From Chenopodium formosanum (lineage: Eukaryota > Streptophyta > Magnoliopsida > Caryophyllales > Amaranthaceae): DNA of 64,000 bases. The notes beneath the pieces were generated by a model that saw only the letters and a list, made by a program, of their open reading frames with translations, was not told where the DNA came from and ran no database searches. The position numbers and the translations under genes were made by a program. Positions 34,912 to 47,379 of the stretch are shown piece by piece. Numbering within the stretch: position 1 is the stretch's first letter; each line of letters opens with the position of its first letter. Location of the stretch: NCBI GenBank assembly GCA_024500155.1, contig CM044858.1, positions 24,539,795-24,603,794 of the forward strand. The letters are read 5' to 3'.

Positions 34912-37900
34912 TTCACTCTAATTTGACTCAATTAGCATTGTGTAATGCAATTGACTTTCATTTGATTCAAAAAGCTTTGTTTGAATGTGTTTGAGTTTCG
35001 TTTGACTCAATTAGCTTTGTTGATTGTGTTTGACTTTCATTTGATTCTAAAAGCTTTTTGAAAGTGTTTGACTTTGATTTGACTCATTAAGCTTTGTTGA
35101 ATGCATTTGACTTTCATTTAATTCAAAAAGCTTTGTTTGAATGTGTTTAACTTTCATTTGACTCAATTAGCTTTGTTGAATGTGTTTGACTTTCATTTGA
35201 TTCAATTTGCACTTTGGAAAGCAATTGACTTTCATTTAATTCAAAAAGCTTTGTTTGTATTTATTTGACTTTTATTTTATTCTAAAAGCTTTGTTGAAAG
35301 TGTTTGAATTTCATTTGACTCATTAAGCTTTGTTGAATGCATTTGACTTTCATTTATTTCAAAAAGCTTTGTTTGAATGTGTTTAACTTTCATTTGACTC
35401 AATTAGCTTTGTTGAATTTGTTTGACTTTCATTTGACTCTATTAGCATTGTGGAATGCAATTGACTTTCATTTGATTCAAAAAGCTTTGTTTGAATGTAT
35501 TTGACTTTCATTTGATTCTAAAAGCTTTGTTGAAAGTGTTTGACTTTCATTTGACTCAATTAGATTTGTTGAATGCGTTTGACTTTCATTTTATTTAAAA
35601 AGCTTTGTTTGAATGTGTTTGACTTTAAGTTGACTAAATTAGCTTTGTTGAATGTGTTTGACTTTCATTTGACTCAATTAGCATTGGGAAATGTAATTGA
35701 CTTTCATTTGATTCAAAAAGCTTTGTTTGAATGTATTTGACTTTCATTTGATTCTAAAAGCTTTTTGAAAGTGTTTGACTTTCATTTGACTCATTAAGCT
35801 TTGTTGAATGCATTTGACTTTCATTTTATTCAAAAAGCTTTGTTTGAATGTGTTTAACTTTCATTTAACTCAATTAGCTTTGTTGAATGTGTTTGACTTT
35901 CATTTGTTTCAATTAGCACTATGGAATGCAATTGACTTTCATTTAACTCAAAAAGCTTTGTTTGTATTTATTTGACTTTCATTTGATTCTAAAAGCTTTG
36001 TTGAAAGTGTTTGACTTTCATTTGACCCATTAAGCTTTGTTGAATGCATTTGACTTTCATTTATTTCAAAAAGCTTTGTTTGAATGTGTTTAACTTTCAT
36101 TTGACTCAATTAGCTTTGTTGAATTTGTTTCACTTTCATTTGACCCTATTAGCATTGTGGAATGCAATTGACTTTCATTTGATTCAAAAAGCTTTGTTTG
36201 AATGTATTTGACTTTCATTTGATTCTAAAAGCTTTGTTGAAAGTGTTTGACTTTCATTTGACTCAATTAGATTTGTTGAATGCGTTTGACTTTCATTTTA
36301 TTCAAAAAGCTTAGTTGAATGGGTTTGACTTTCATTTGACTCAATTAGCATTGTGGAATGCAATGAACTTTCATTTGATTCAAAAAGCTTTGTTTGAATG
36401 TATTTGACTTTCATTTGATTCTAAAAGCTTTGTTGAAAGTGTTTGACTTTCATTCGACTTAATTAGCTTAGTTGAATGCATTTGACTTTCATTTGATTCA
36501 AAAACCTTTGTTTGAATGTGTTTGAGTTTCGTTTGACTCAATTAGCTTTGTTGATTGTGTTTGACTTTCATTTGACTCAATTAGGATTGTGGAATGCAAT
36601 TGACTTTCATTTGACTCAATTAGCATTGTGAAAAGCAATTGACTTTCATTTGATTCAAAAAGCTTTGTTTGAATGTATTTGACTTTCATTTGATTCTAAA
36701 AGCTTTTTGAAAGTGTTTGACTTTCATTTGACTCATTAAGCTTTGTTGAATGCATTTGACTTTCATTTCATTCAAAAAGCTTTGTTTGAATGTTTTTAAC
36801 TTTCATTTGACTCAATTAGCTTTGTTGAATGTGTTTGACTTTCATTTGATTCAATTAGCACTGTGGAATGCAATTGACTTTCATTTAATTCAAAAAGCTT
36901 TGTTTATATTTATTTGACTTTCATTTGATTCTAAAAGCTTTGTTGAAAGTGTTTGACTTTCATTTGACTCATTAAGCTTTGTTGAATGCATTTGACTTTC
37001 ATTTATTTCAAAAAGCTTTGTTTGAATGTGTTTAACTTTCATTTGACTCAATTAGATTTGTTGAATTTGTTTCACTTTCATTTGACTCTATTAGCATTGT
37101 GGAATGCAATTGACTTTCATTTGACTCAATTAGCATTGTGAAAAGCAATTGACTTTCATTTGATTCAAAAATCTTTGTTTGAATGTATTTGACTTTCATT
37201 TGATTCTAAAAGCTTTTTGAAAGTGTTTGACTTTCATTTGACTCATTAAGCTTTGTTGAATACATTTGACTTTCATTTGATTCAAAAAGCTTTGTTTGAA
37301 TGTGTTTAACTTTCATTTGACTCAATTAGCTTTGTTGAATGTGTTTGACTTTCATTTGATTCAATTAGCACTGTGGAATGCAATTGAATTTCATTTAATT
37401 CAAAAAGCTTTGTTTTTATTTATTTGACTTTCATTTGATTCTAAAAGCTTTGTTAAAAGTGTTTGACTTTCATTTGACTCATTAAGCTTTGTTGAATGCA
37501 TTTGACTTTCATTTATTTCAAAAAGCTTTGTTTGAATGTGTTTAACTTTCATTTGACTCAATTAGCTTTGTTGAATTTGTTTGACTTTCATTTGACTCTA
37601 TTAGCATTGTGGAATGCAATTGACTTTCATTTGATTCAAAAAGCTTTGTTTGAATGTATTTGACTTTCATTTGATTCTAAAAGCTTTGTTGAAAGTGTTT
37701 GACTTTCATTTGACTCAATTAGATTTGTTGAATGCGTTTGACTTTTATTTTATTCAAAAAGCTTTGTTTGAATGTGTTTGACTTTAAGTTGACTAAATTA
37801 GCTTTATTGAATGCGTTTGACTTTCATTTGACTCAATTAGCATTGGGAAATGCAATTGACTTTCATTTGATTCAAAAAGCTTTGTTTGAATGTATTTGAC

Positions 37901-40900
37901 TTTCATTTGATTCTAAAAGCTTTGTTGAAAGTGTTTGACTTTCATTTGACTCATTAAGCTTTGTTGAATGCATTTGACTTTCATTTATTTCAAAAAGCTT
38001 TGTTTGAATGTGTTTAACTTTCATTTGACTCAATTAGATTTGTTGAATTTGTTTCACTTTTATTAGACTCTATTAGCATTGTAGAATGCAATTGACTTTC
38101 ATTGGATTCAAAAAGCTTTGTTTGAATGTGTTTGACTTTCATTTGACTCAATTAGCTTTGTTGAAAGTGTTTGACTTTCATTTGACTCAATTAGCATTGT
38201 GGAATGCAATTGACTTTCATTTGATTCAAAAAGCTTTGTTTGAATGTGTTTGACTTTCATTTGGCTCAATTAGCTTAGTTGAATGGGTTTGACTTTCATT
38301 TGACTCAATTAGCATTGTGGAATGCAATGAACTTTCATTTGATTCAAAAAGCTTTGTTTGAATGTATTTGACTTTCATTTGATTCTGAAAGCTTTGTTGA
38401 AAGTGTTTGACTTTCATTCGACTTAATTAGCTTAGGTGAATGCTTTTGACTTTCATTTGATTCAAAAAGCTTTGTTAGAATGTGTTTGAGTTTCGTTTGA
38501 CTCAATTAGCTTTGTTGATTGTGTTTGACTTTCATTTGACTCAATTAGCATTGTGGAATGCAATTGATTTTCATTTGACTCAATTAGAATTGTGAAAAGC
38601 AATTGACTTTCATTTGATTCAAAAACCTTTGTTTGAATGTATTTGACTTTCATTTGATTCTAAAAGCTTTTTGAAAGTGTTTGACTTTCATTTGACTCAT
38701 TAAGCTTTGTTGAATGTATTTGACTTTCATTTGATTCAAAAAGCTTTGTTTGAATGTGTTTAACTTTCGTTTGACTCAATTAGCTTTGTTGCTTGTGTTT
38801 GACTTTCATTTGACTCAATTAGCATTGTGGAATGCAATTGACTTTCATTTGACTCAATTAGCATTGTGAAAAGCAATTGACTTTCATTTGATTCAAAAAC
38901 CTTTGTTTGAATGTATTTGACTTTCATTTGATTCTAAAAGCTTTGTTGAAAGTGTTTGACTTTCATTTGACTCATTAAGCTTTGTTGAATGCATTTGACT
39001 TTCATTTATTTCAAAAAGCTTTGTTTGAATGTGTTTAACTTTCATTTGACTCAATTAGCTTTGTTGAATTTGTTTGACTTTCATGTGACTCTATTAGCAT
39101 TGTGGAATGCAATTGACTTTCATTTGATTCAAAAAGCTTTGTTTGAATGTATTTGACTTTCATTTGATTCTAAAAGCTTTGTTGAAAGTGTTTGACTTTC
39201 ATTTGACTCAATTAGATTTGTTGAATGCGTTTGACTTTCATTTTATTCAAAAAGCTTTGTTTGAATGTGTTTGACTTTAAGTTGACTAAATTAGCTTTGT
39301 TGAATGTGTTTGACTTTCATTTGACTCAATTAGCATTGGGAAATGCAATTGACATTCATTTGATTCAAAAAGCTTTGTTTGAATGTATTTGACTTTCATT
39401 TGATTCTAAAAGCGTTGTTGAAAGTGTTTGACTTTCATTTGACTCAATTAGATTTGTTGAATGCGTTTGACTTTCATTTTATTCAAAAAGCTTTGTTTGA
39501 ATGTGTTTGACTTTAAGTTGATTAAATTAGCTTTGTTGAATGTGTTTGACTTTCATTTGACTCAATTAGCATTGGGAAATGCAATTGACTTTCATTGGAT
39601 TCAAAAAGTTTTGGTTGAATGTGTTTGACTTTCATTTTGACTCAATTAGCTTTGTTGAAAGTGTTTGACTTTCATTTGACTCAATTAGCATTGTGGAATG
39701 CAATTGAGTTTCATTTGATTAAAAAAGCTTTGTTTGAATGTGTTTGACTTTCATTTGGCTCAATTAGCTTAGTTGAATGGGTTTGACTTTCAGTTGACTC
39801 AATTAGCATTGTGGAATGCAATGAACTTTCATTTGATTCAAAAAGCTTTGTTTTAATGTATTTGACTTTCATTTGATTCTAAAAGCTTTGTTGAAAGTGT
39901 TTGACTTTCGTTCGACTTAATTAGCTTAGTTGAATGCATTTGACATTTATTTGATTCAAAAAGCTTTGTTTGAATGTGTTTGAGTTTCGTTTGACTCAAT
40001 TAGCTTTGTTGATTGTGTTTGACTTTCATTTGACTCAATTAGCATTGTGGAATGCAATTGACTTTCGTTTGACTCAATTAGCATTGTGAAAAGCAATTGA
40101 CTTTCATTTGATTCAAAAAGCTTTGATTGAATGTATTTGACTTTCATTTGATTCTAAAAGCTTTGTTGAAAGTGTTTGACTTTCATTCGACTTAATTAGC
40201 TTAGTTGAATGCATTTGACTTTCATTGGATTCAAAAAGCTTTGTTTGAATGTGTTTGACTTTCATTTGGCTCAATTAGCTTAGTTGAATGGGTTTGACTT
40301 TCATTTGACTCAATTAGCATTGTGGAATGCAATGAACTTTCATTTGATTCAAAAAGCTTTGTTTTAATGTATTTGACTTTCATTTGATTCTAAAAGCTTT
40401 GTTGAAATTGTTTGACTCTCATTTGACTCATTAAGCATTGTTGAATGCATTTGACTTTCCTTTATTTCAAAAAGCTTTGTTTGAATGTGTTTAACTTTCA
40501 TTTGACTCAATTAGCTTTGTTAAATTTGTTTGACTTTCATTTGACTCTATTAGCATTGTGGAATGCAATTGACTTTCATTTGATTCAAATAGCTTTGTTT
40601 GAATGTATTTGACTTTCATTTGATTCTAAAAGCTTTGTTGAAAGTGTTTGACTTTCATTTGACTCAATTAGATTTGTTGAATGCGTTTGACTTTAATTTT
40701 ATTCAAAAAGCTTTGTTTGAATGTGTTTGACTTTAAGTTGACTAAATTAGCTTTGTTGAATGTGTTTGACTTTCATTTGACTCAATTAGCATTGGGAAAT
40801 GCAATTGACTTTCATTTGATTCAAAAAGCTTTGTTTGAATGTATTTGACTTTCATTTGATTCTAAAAGCTTTGTTGAAAGTGTTTGACTTTCATTTGACT

Positions 40901-41237
40901 CAATTAGATTGGTTGAATGCGTTTGACTTTCATTTTATTCAAAAAGCTTTGTTTGAATGTGTTTGACTTTAAGTTGACTAAATTAGCTTTGTTGAATGTG
41001 TTTGACTTTCATTTGACTCAATTAGCATTGGGAAATGCAATTGACTTTCATTGGATTCAAAAAGCTTTGTTTGAATGTGTTTGACTTTCATTTGACTCAA
41101 TTAGCTTTGTTGAAAGTGTTTGACTTTCATTTGACTCAATTAGCATTGTGGAATGCAATTGACTTTCATTTGATTCAAAAAGCTTTGTTTAAATGTGTTT
41201 GACTTTCGTTTGACTCAATTAGCTTTGTTGATTGTGT
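34912..41237. repeat. 6.4-kb HOR copy C (6,326 bp)
   Basis: It matches copy A at 10,101 bp up to about 38.6 kb (GACCCTATTAGC at 36144) and at 10,141 bp after it (TTGCTTGTG at 38792, AAAAGCGTTG at 39412). It then returns to 6,326 bp from copy B at AAGCATTGTTG (40433 against 34107). Relative to copy A it gains one 40-bp monomer near 38,610 and loses 119 bp, three monomers, near 40,250. The net of -79 bp equals 6,326 minus 6,405. Translated windows near 36.5, 38.2 and 40.0 kb are identical to those of copy A. Confidence 0.88.
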
Positions 41238-44200
41238 TTCACTCTAATTTGACTCAATTAGCATTGTGTAATGCAATTGACTTTCATTTGATTCAAAAAG
41301 CTTTGTTTGAATGTGTTTGAGTTTCGTTTGACTCAATTAGCTTTGTTGATTGTGTTTGACTTTCATTTGATTCTAAAAGCTTTTTGAAAGTGTTTGACTT
41401 TCATTTGACTCATTAAGCTTTGTTGAATGCATTTGACTTTCATTTAATTCAAAAAGCTTTGTTTGAATGTGTTTAACTTTCATTTGACTCAATTAGCTTT
41501 GTTGAATGTGTTTGACTTTCATTTGATTCAATTTGCACTTTGGAAAGCAATTGACTTTCATTTAATTCAAAAAGCTTTGTTTGTATTTATTTGACTTTTA
41601 TTTTATTCTAAAAGCTTTGTTGAAAGTGTTTGAATTTCATTTGACTCATTAAGCTTTGTTGAATGCATTTGACTTTCATTTATTTCAAAAAGCTTTGTTT
41701 GAATGTGTTTAACTTTCATTTGACTCAATTAGTTTTGTTGAATTTGTTTGACTTTCATTTGACTCTATTAGCATTGTGGAATGCAATTGACTTTCATTTG
41801 ATTCAAAAAGCTTTGTTTGAATGTATTTGACTTTCATTTGATTCTAAAAGCTTTGTTGAAAGTGTTTGACTTTCATTTGACTCAATTAGATCTGTTGAAT
41901 GCGTTTGACTTTCATTTTATTTAAAAAGCTTTGTTTGAATGTGTTTGACTTTAAGTTGACTAAATTAGCTTTGTTGAATGTGTTTGACTTTCATTTGACT
42001 CAATTAGCATTGGGAAATGTAATTGACTTTCATTTGATTCAAAAAGCTTTGTTTGAATGTATTTGACTTTCATTTGATTCTAAAAGCTTTTTGAAAGTGT
42101 TTGACTTTCATTTGACTCATTAAGCTTTGTTGAATGCATTTGACTTTCATTTGATTCAAAAAGCTTTGTTTGAATGTGTTTAACTTTCATTTAACTCAAT
42201 TAGCTTTGTTGAATGTGTTTGACTTTCATTTGTTTCAATTAGCACTATGGAATGCAATTGACTTTCATTTAACTCAAAAAGCTTTGTTTGTATTTATTTG
42301 ACTTTCATTTGATTCTAAAAGCTTTGTTGAAAGTGTTTGACTTTCATTTGACCCATTAAGCTTTGTTGAATGCATTTGACTTTCATTTATTTCAAAAAGC
42401 TTTGTTTGAATGTGTTTAACTTTCATTTGACTCAATTAGCTGTGTTGAATTTGTTTCACTTTCATTTGACCCTATTAGCATTGTGGAATGCAATTGTCTT
42501 TCATTTGATTCAAAAAGCTTTGTTTGAATGTATTTGACTTTCATTTGATTCTAAAAGCTTTGTTGAAAGTGTTTGACTTTCATTTGAGTCAATTAGATTT
42601 GTTGAATGCGTTTGACTTTCATTTTATTCAAAAAGCTTAGTTGAATGGGTTTGACTTTCATTTGACTCAATTAGCATTGTGGAATGCAATGAACTTTCAT
42701 TTGATTCAAAAAGCTTTGTTTGAATGTATTTGACTTTCATTTGATTATAAAAGCTTTGTTGAAAGTGTTTGACTTTCATTCGACTTAATTAGCTTAGTTG
42801 AATGCATTTAACTTTCATTTGATTCAAAAACCTTTGTTTGAATGTGTTTGAGTTTCGTTTGACTCAATTAGCTTTGTTGATTGTGTTTGATTTTCATTTG
42901 ACTCAATTAGGATTGTGGAATGCAATTGACTTTCATTTGACTCAATTAGCATTGTGAAAAGCAATTGACTTTCATTTGATTCAAAAAGCTTTGTTTGAAT
43001 GTATTTGACTTTCATTTGATTCTAAAAGCTTTTTGAAAGTGTTTGACTTTCATTTGACTCATTAAGCTTTGTTGAATGCATTTGACTTTCATTTCATTCA
43101 AAAAGCTTTGTTTGAATGTTTTTAACTTTCATTTGACTCAATTAGCTTTGTTGAATGTGTTTGACTTTCATTTGATTCAATTAGCACTGTGGAATGCAAT
43201 TGACTTTCATTTAATTCAAAAAGCTTTGTTTATATTTATTTGACTTTCATTTGATTCTAAAAGCTTTGTTGAAAGTGTTTGACTTTCATTTGACTCATTA
43301 AGCTTTGTTGAATGCATTTGACTTTCATTTATTTCAAAAAGCTTTGTTTGAATGTGTTTAACTTTCATTTGACTCAATTAGATTTGTTGAATTTGTTTCA
43401 CTTTCATTTGACTCTATTAGCATTGTGGAATGCAATTGACTTTCATTTGACTCAATTAGCATTGTGAAAAGCAATTGACTTTCATTTGATTCAAAAATCT
43501 TTGTTTGAATGTATTTGACTTTCATTTGATTCTAAAAGCTTTTTGAAAGTGTTTGACTTTCATTTGACTCATTAAGCTTTGTTGAATACATTTGACTTTC
43601 ATTTGATTCAAAAAGCTTTGTTTGAATGTGTTTAACTTTCATTTGACTCAATTAGCTTTGTTGAATGTGTTTGACTTTCATTTGATTCAATTAGCACTGT
43701 GGAATGCAATTGAATTTCATTTAATTCAAAAAGCTTTGTTTTTATTTATTTGACTTTCATTTGATTCTAAAAGCTTTGTTGAAAGTGTTTGACTTTCATT
43801 TGACTCATTAAGCTTTGTTGAATGCATTTGACTTTCATTTATTTCAAAAAGCTTTGTTTGAATGTGTTTAACTTTCATTTGACTCAATTAGCTTTGTTGA
43901 ATTTGTTTGACTTTCATTTGACTCTATTAGCATTGTGGAATGCAATTGACTTTCATTTGATTCAAAAAGCTTTGTTTGAATGTATTTGACTTTCATTTGA
44001 TTCTAAAAGCTTTGTTGAAATTGTTTGACTTTCATTTGACTCAATTAGATTTGTTGAATGCGTTTGACTTTTATTTTATTCAAAAAGCTTTGTTTGAATG
44101 TGTTTGACTTTAAGTTGACTAAATTAGCTTTATTGAATGCGTTTGACTTTCATTTGACTCAATTAGCATTGGGAAATGCAATTGACTTTCATTTGATTCA

Positions 44201-46480
44201 AAAAGCTTTGTTTGAATGTATTTGACTTTCATTTGATTCTAAAAGCTTTGTTGAAAGTGTTTGACTTTCATTTAACTCATTAAGCTTTGTTGAATGCATT
44301 TGACTTTTATTTATTTCAAAAAGCTTTGTTTGAATGTGTTTAACTTTCATTTGACTCAATTAGATTTGTTGAATTTGTTTCACTTTCATTTGACTCTATT
44401 AGCATTGTAGAATGCAATTGACTTTCATTGGATTCAAAAAGCTTTGTTTGAATGTGTTTGACTTTCATTTGACTCAATTAGCTTTGTTGAAAGTGTTTGA
44501 CTTTCATTTGACTCAATTAGCATTGTGGAATGCAATTGACTTTCATTTGATTCAAAAAGCTTTGTTTGAATGTGTTTGACTTTCATTTGGCTCAATTAGC
44601 TTAGTTGAATGGGTTTGACTTTCATTTGACTCAATTAGCATTGTGGAATGCAATGAACTTTCATTTGATTCAAAAAGCTTTGTTTGAATGTATTTGACTT
44701 TCATTTGATTCTGAAAGCTTTGATGAAAGTGTTTGACTTTCATTCGACTTAATTAGCTTAGTTGAATGCTTTTGACTTTCATTTGATTCAAAAAGCTTTG
44801 TTTGAATGTGTTTGAGTTTCGTTTGACTCAATTAGCTTTGTTGATTGTGTTTGACTTTCATTTGACTCAATTAGCATTGTGGAATGCAATTGATTTTCAT
44901 TTGACTCAATTAGCATTGTGAAAAGCAATTGACTTTCATTTGATTCAAAAACCTTTGTTTGAATGTATTTGACTTTCATTTGATTCTATAAGCTTTTTGA
45001 AAGTGTTTGACTTTCATTTGACTCATTAAGCTTTGTTGAATGCATTTGACTTTCATTTATTTCAAAAAGCTTTGTTTGAATGTGTTTAACTTTCATTTGA
45101 CTCAATTAGATTTGTTGAATTTGTTTCACTTTCATTTGACTCTGTTAGCATTGTAGAATGCAATTGACTTTCATTGGATTCAAAAAGCTTTGTTTGAATG
45201 TGTTTGACTTTCATTTGACTCAATTAGCTTTGTTGAAAGTGTTTGACTTTCATTTGACTCAATTAGCATTGTGGAATGCAATTGACTTTCATTTGATTCA
45301 AAAAGCTTTGTTTGAATGTGTTTGACTTTCATTTGGCTCAATTAGCTTAGTTGAATGGGTTTGACTTTCATTTGACTCAATTAGCATTGTGGAATGCAAT
45401 GAACTTTCATTTGATTCAAAAAGCTTTGTTTGAATGTATTTGACTTTCATTTGATTCTGAAAGCTTTGTTGAAAGTGTTTGACTTTCATTCGACTTAATT
45501 AGCTTAGTTGAATGCTTTTGACTTTCATTTGATTCAAAAAGCTTTGTTTGAATGTGTTTGAGTTTCGTTTGACTCAATTAGCTTTGTTGAGTGTGTTTGA
45601 CTTTCATTTGACTCAATTAGCATTGTGGAATGCAATTGATTTTCATTTGACTCAATTAACATTGTGAAAAGCAATTGACTTTCATTTGATTCAAAAACCT
45701 TTGTTTGAATGTATTTGACTTTCATTTGATTCTAAAAGCTTTTTAAAAGTGTTTGACTTTCATTTGACTCATTAAGCTTTGTTGAATGCATTTGACTTTC
45801 ATTTGATTCAAAAAGCTTTGTTTGAATGTGTTTAACTTTCGTTTGACTCAATTAGCTTTGTTGCTTGTGTTTGACTTTCATTTGACTCAATTAGCATTGT
45901 GGAATGCAATTGACTTTCATTTGACTCAATTAGCATTGTGAAAAGCAATTGACTTTCATTTGATTCAAAAACCTTTGTTTGAATGTATTTGACTTTCATT
46001 TGATTCTAAAAGTTTTGTTGAAAGTGTTTGACTTTCATTTGACTCATTAAGCTTTGTTGAATGCATTTGACTTTCATTTATTTCAAAAAGCTTTGTTTGA
46101 ATGTGTTTAACTTTCATTTGACTCAATTAGCTTTGTTGAATTTGTTTGACTTTCATGTGACTCTATTAGCATTGTGGAATGCAATTGACTTTCATTTGAT
46201 TCAAAAAGCTTTGTTTGAATGTATTTGACTTTCATTTGATTCTAAAAGCTTTGTTGAAAGTGTTTGACTTTCATTTGACTCAATTAGATTTGTTGAATGC
46301 GTTTGACTTTCATTTTATTCAAAAAGCTTTGTTTGAATGTGTTTGACTTTAAGTTGACTAAATTACCTTTGTTGAATGTGTTTGACTTTCATTTGACTCA
46401 ATTAGCATTGGGAAATGCAATTGACTTTCATTTGATTCAAAAAGCTTTGTTTGAATGTATTTGACTTTCATTTGATTCTA
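41238..46480. repeat. 6.4-kb HOR copy D, with an internal 746-bp duplication and a broken right end
   Basis: It follows copy C at 6,326 bp from the TTCACTCTAATTTGAC landmark (GACCCTATTAGC at 42470) to about 45.0 kb. After the 746-bp tandem duplication the offset is 7,072 bp (TTGCTTGTG at 45864 against 38792). Near 46.4-46.5 kb the match jumps: the TTAGATTGGTTG monomer at 46523 corresponds to 40907 in copy C, so about 1,456 bp of the unit is absent. The HOR does not continue in register beyond this point. Confidence 0.83.
44305..45796. repeat. Tandem duplication of 746 bp (19 monomers)
   Basis: Copies are approx. 44,305-45,050 and 45,051-45,796. The T2 monomer pairs at 44,552/45,298 and 44,788/45,534 are exactly 746 bp apart. 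Copies A and C have this segment once, so the doubling is private to copy D. Small differences, such as TTGATTGTG versus TTGAGTGTG and AGCATTGTG versus AACATTGTG near 45.59-45.66 kb, separate the two. Confidence 0.87.
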
Positions 46481-46569
46481 AAAGCTTTGTTGAAAGTGTT
46501 TGACTTTCATTTGACTCAATTAGATTGGTTGAATGCGTTTGACTTTCATTTTATTCAAAAAGCTTTGTT

Positions 46570-47043
46570 TGAATGTGTTTGACTTTAAGTTGACTAAATT
46601 AGCTTTGTTGAATGTGTTTGACTTTCATTTGACTCAATTAGCATTGGGAAATGCAATTGACTTTCATTGGATTCAAAAAGCTTTGTTTGAATGTGTTTGA
46701 CTTTCATTTTGACTCAATTAGCTTTGTTGAAAGTGTTTGACTTTCATTTGACTCAATTAGCATTGTGGAATGCAATTGAGTTTCATTTGATTCAAAAAGC
46801 TTTGTTTGAATGTGTTTGACTTTAAGTTGACTAAATTAGCTTTGTTGAATGTGTTTGACTTTCATTTGACTCAATTAGCATTGGGAAATGCAATTGACTT
46901 TCATTGGATTCAAAAAGCTTTGTTTGAATGTGTTTGACTTTCATTTTGACTCAATTAGCTTTGTTGAAAGTGTTTGACTTTCATTTGACTCAATTAGCAT
47001 TGTGGAATGCAATTGAGTTTCATTTGATTCAAAAAGCTTTGTT
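46570..47043. repeat. Tandem duplication of a 237-bp hexamer
   Basis: GACTTTAAGTTGAC occurs at 46581 and 46818 and TCATTTTGAC at 46704 and 46941, both 237 bp apart. The unit is a hexamer with one extra T in the TTTCATTTTGACTC monomer. Both copies carry the GCATTGGG tail, the CATTGGATTC monomer and the GCAATTGAGTTTC joint. Confidence 0.85.
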
Positions 47044-47379
47044 TGAATGTGTTTGACTTTCATTTGGCTCAATTAGCTTAGTTGAATGGGTTTGACTTTC
47101 ATTTGACTCAATTAGCATTGTGGAATGCAATGAACTTTCATTTGATTCAAAAAGCTTTGTTTTAATGTATTTGACTTTTATTTGATTCTAAAAGCTTTGT
47201 TGAAAGTGTTGACTTTCGTTCGACTTAATTAGCTTAGTTGAATGCATTTGACTTTTATTTGATTCAAAAAGCTTTGTTTGAATGTGTTTGAGTTTCGTTT
47301 TACTCAATTAGCTTTGTTGATTGTGTTTGACTTTCATTTGACTCAATTAGCATTGTGGAATGCAATTGACTTTCATTTG

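Noticed and set aside
24811..46480. HOR copies as pure assembly artefacts
   Set aside because: Copies differ by private substitutions and whole-monomer gains and losses, which simple assembly duplication would not produce. Individual joints such as 32,750 and 45,051 still need read support.
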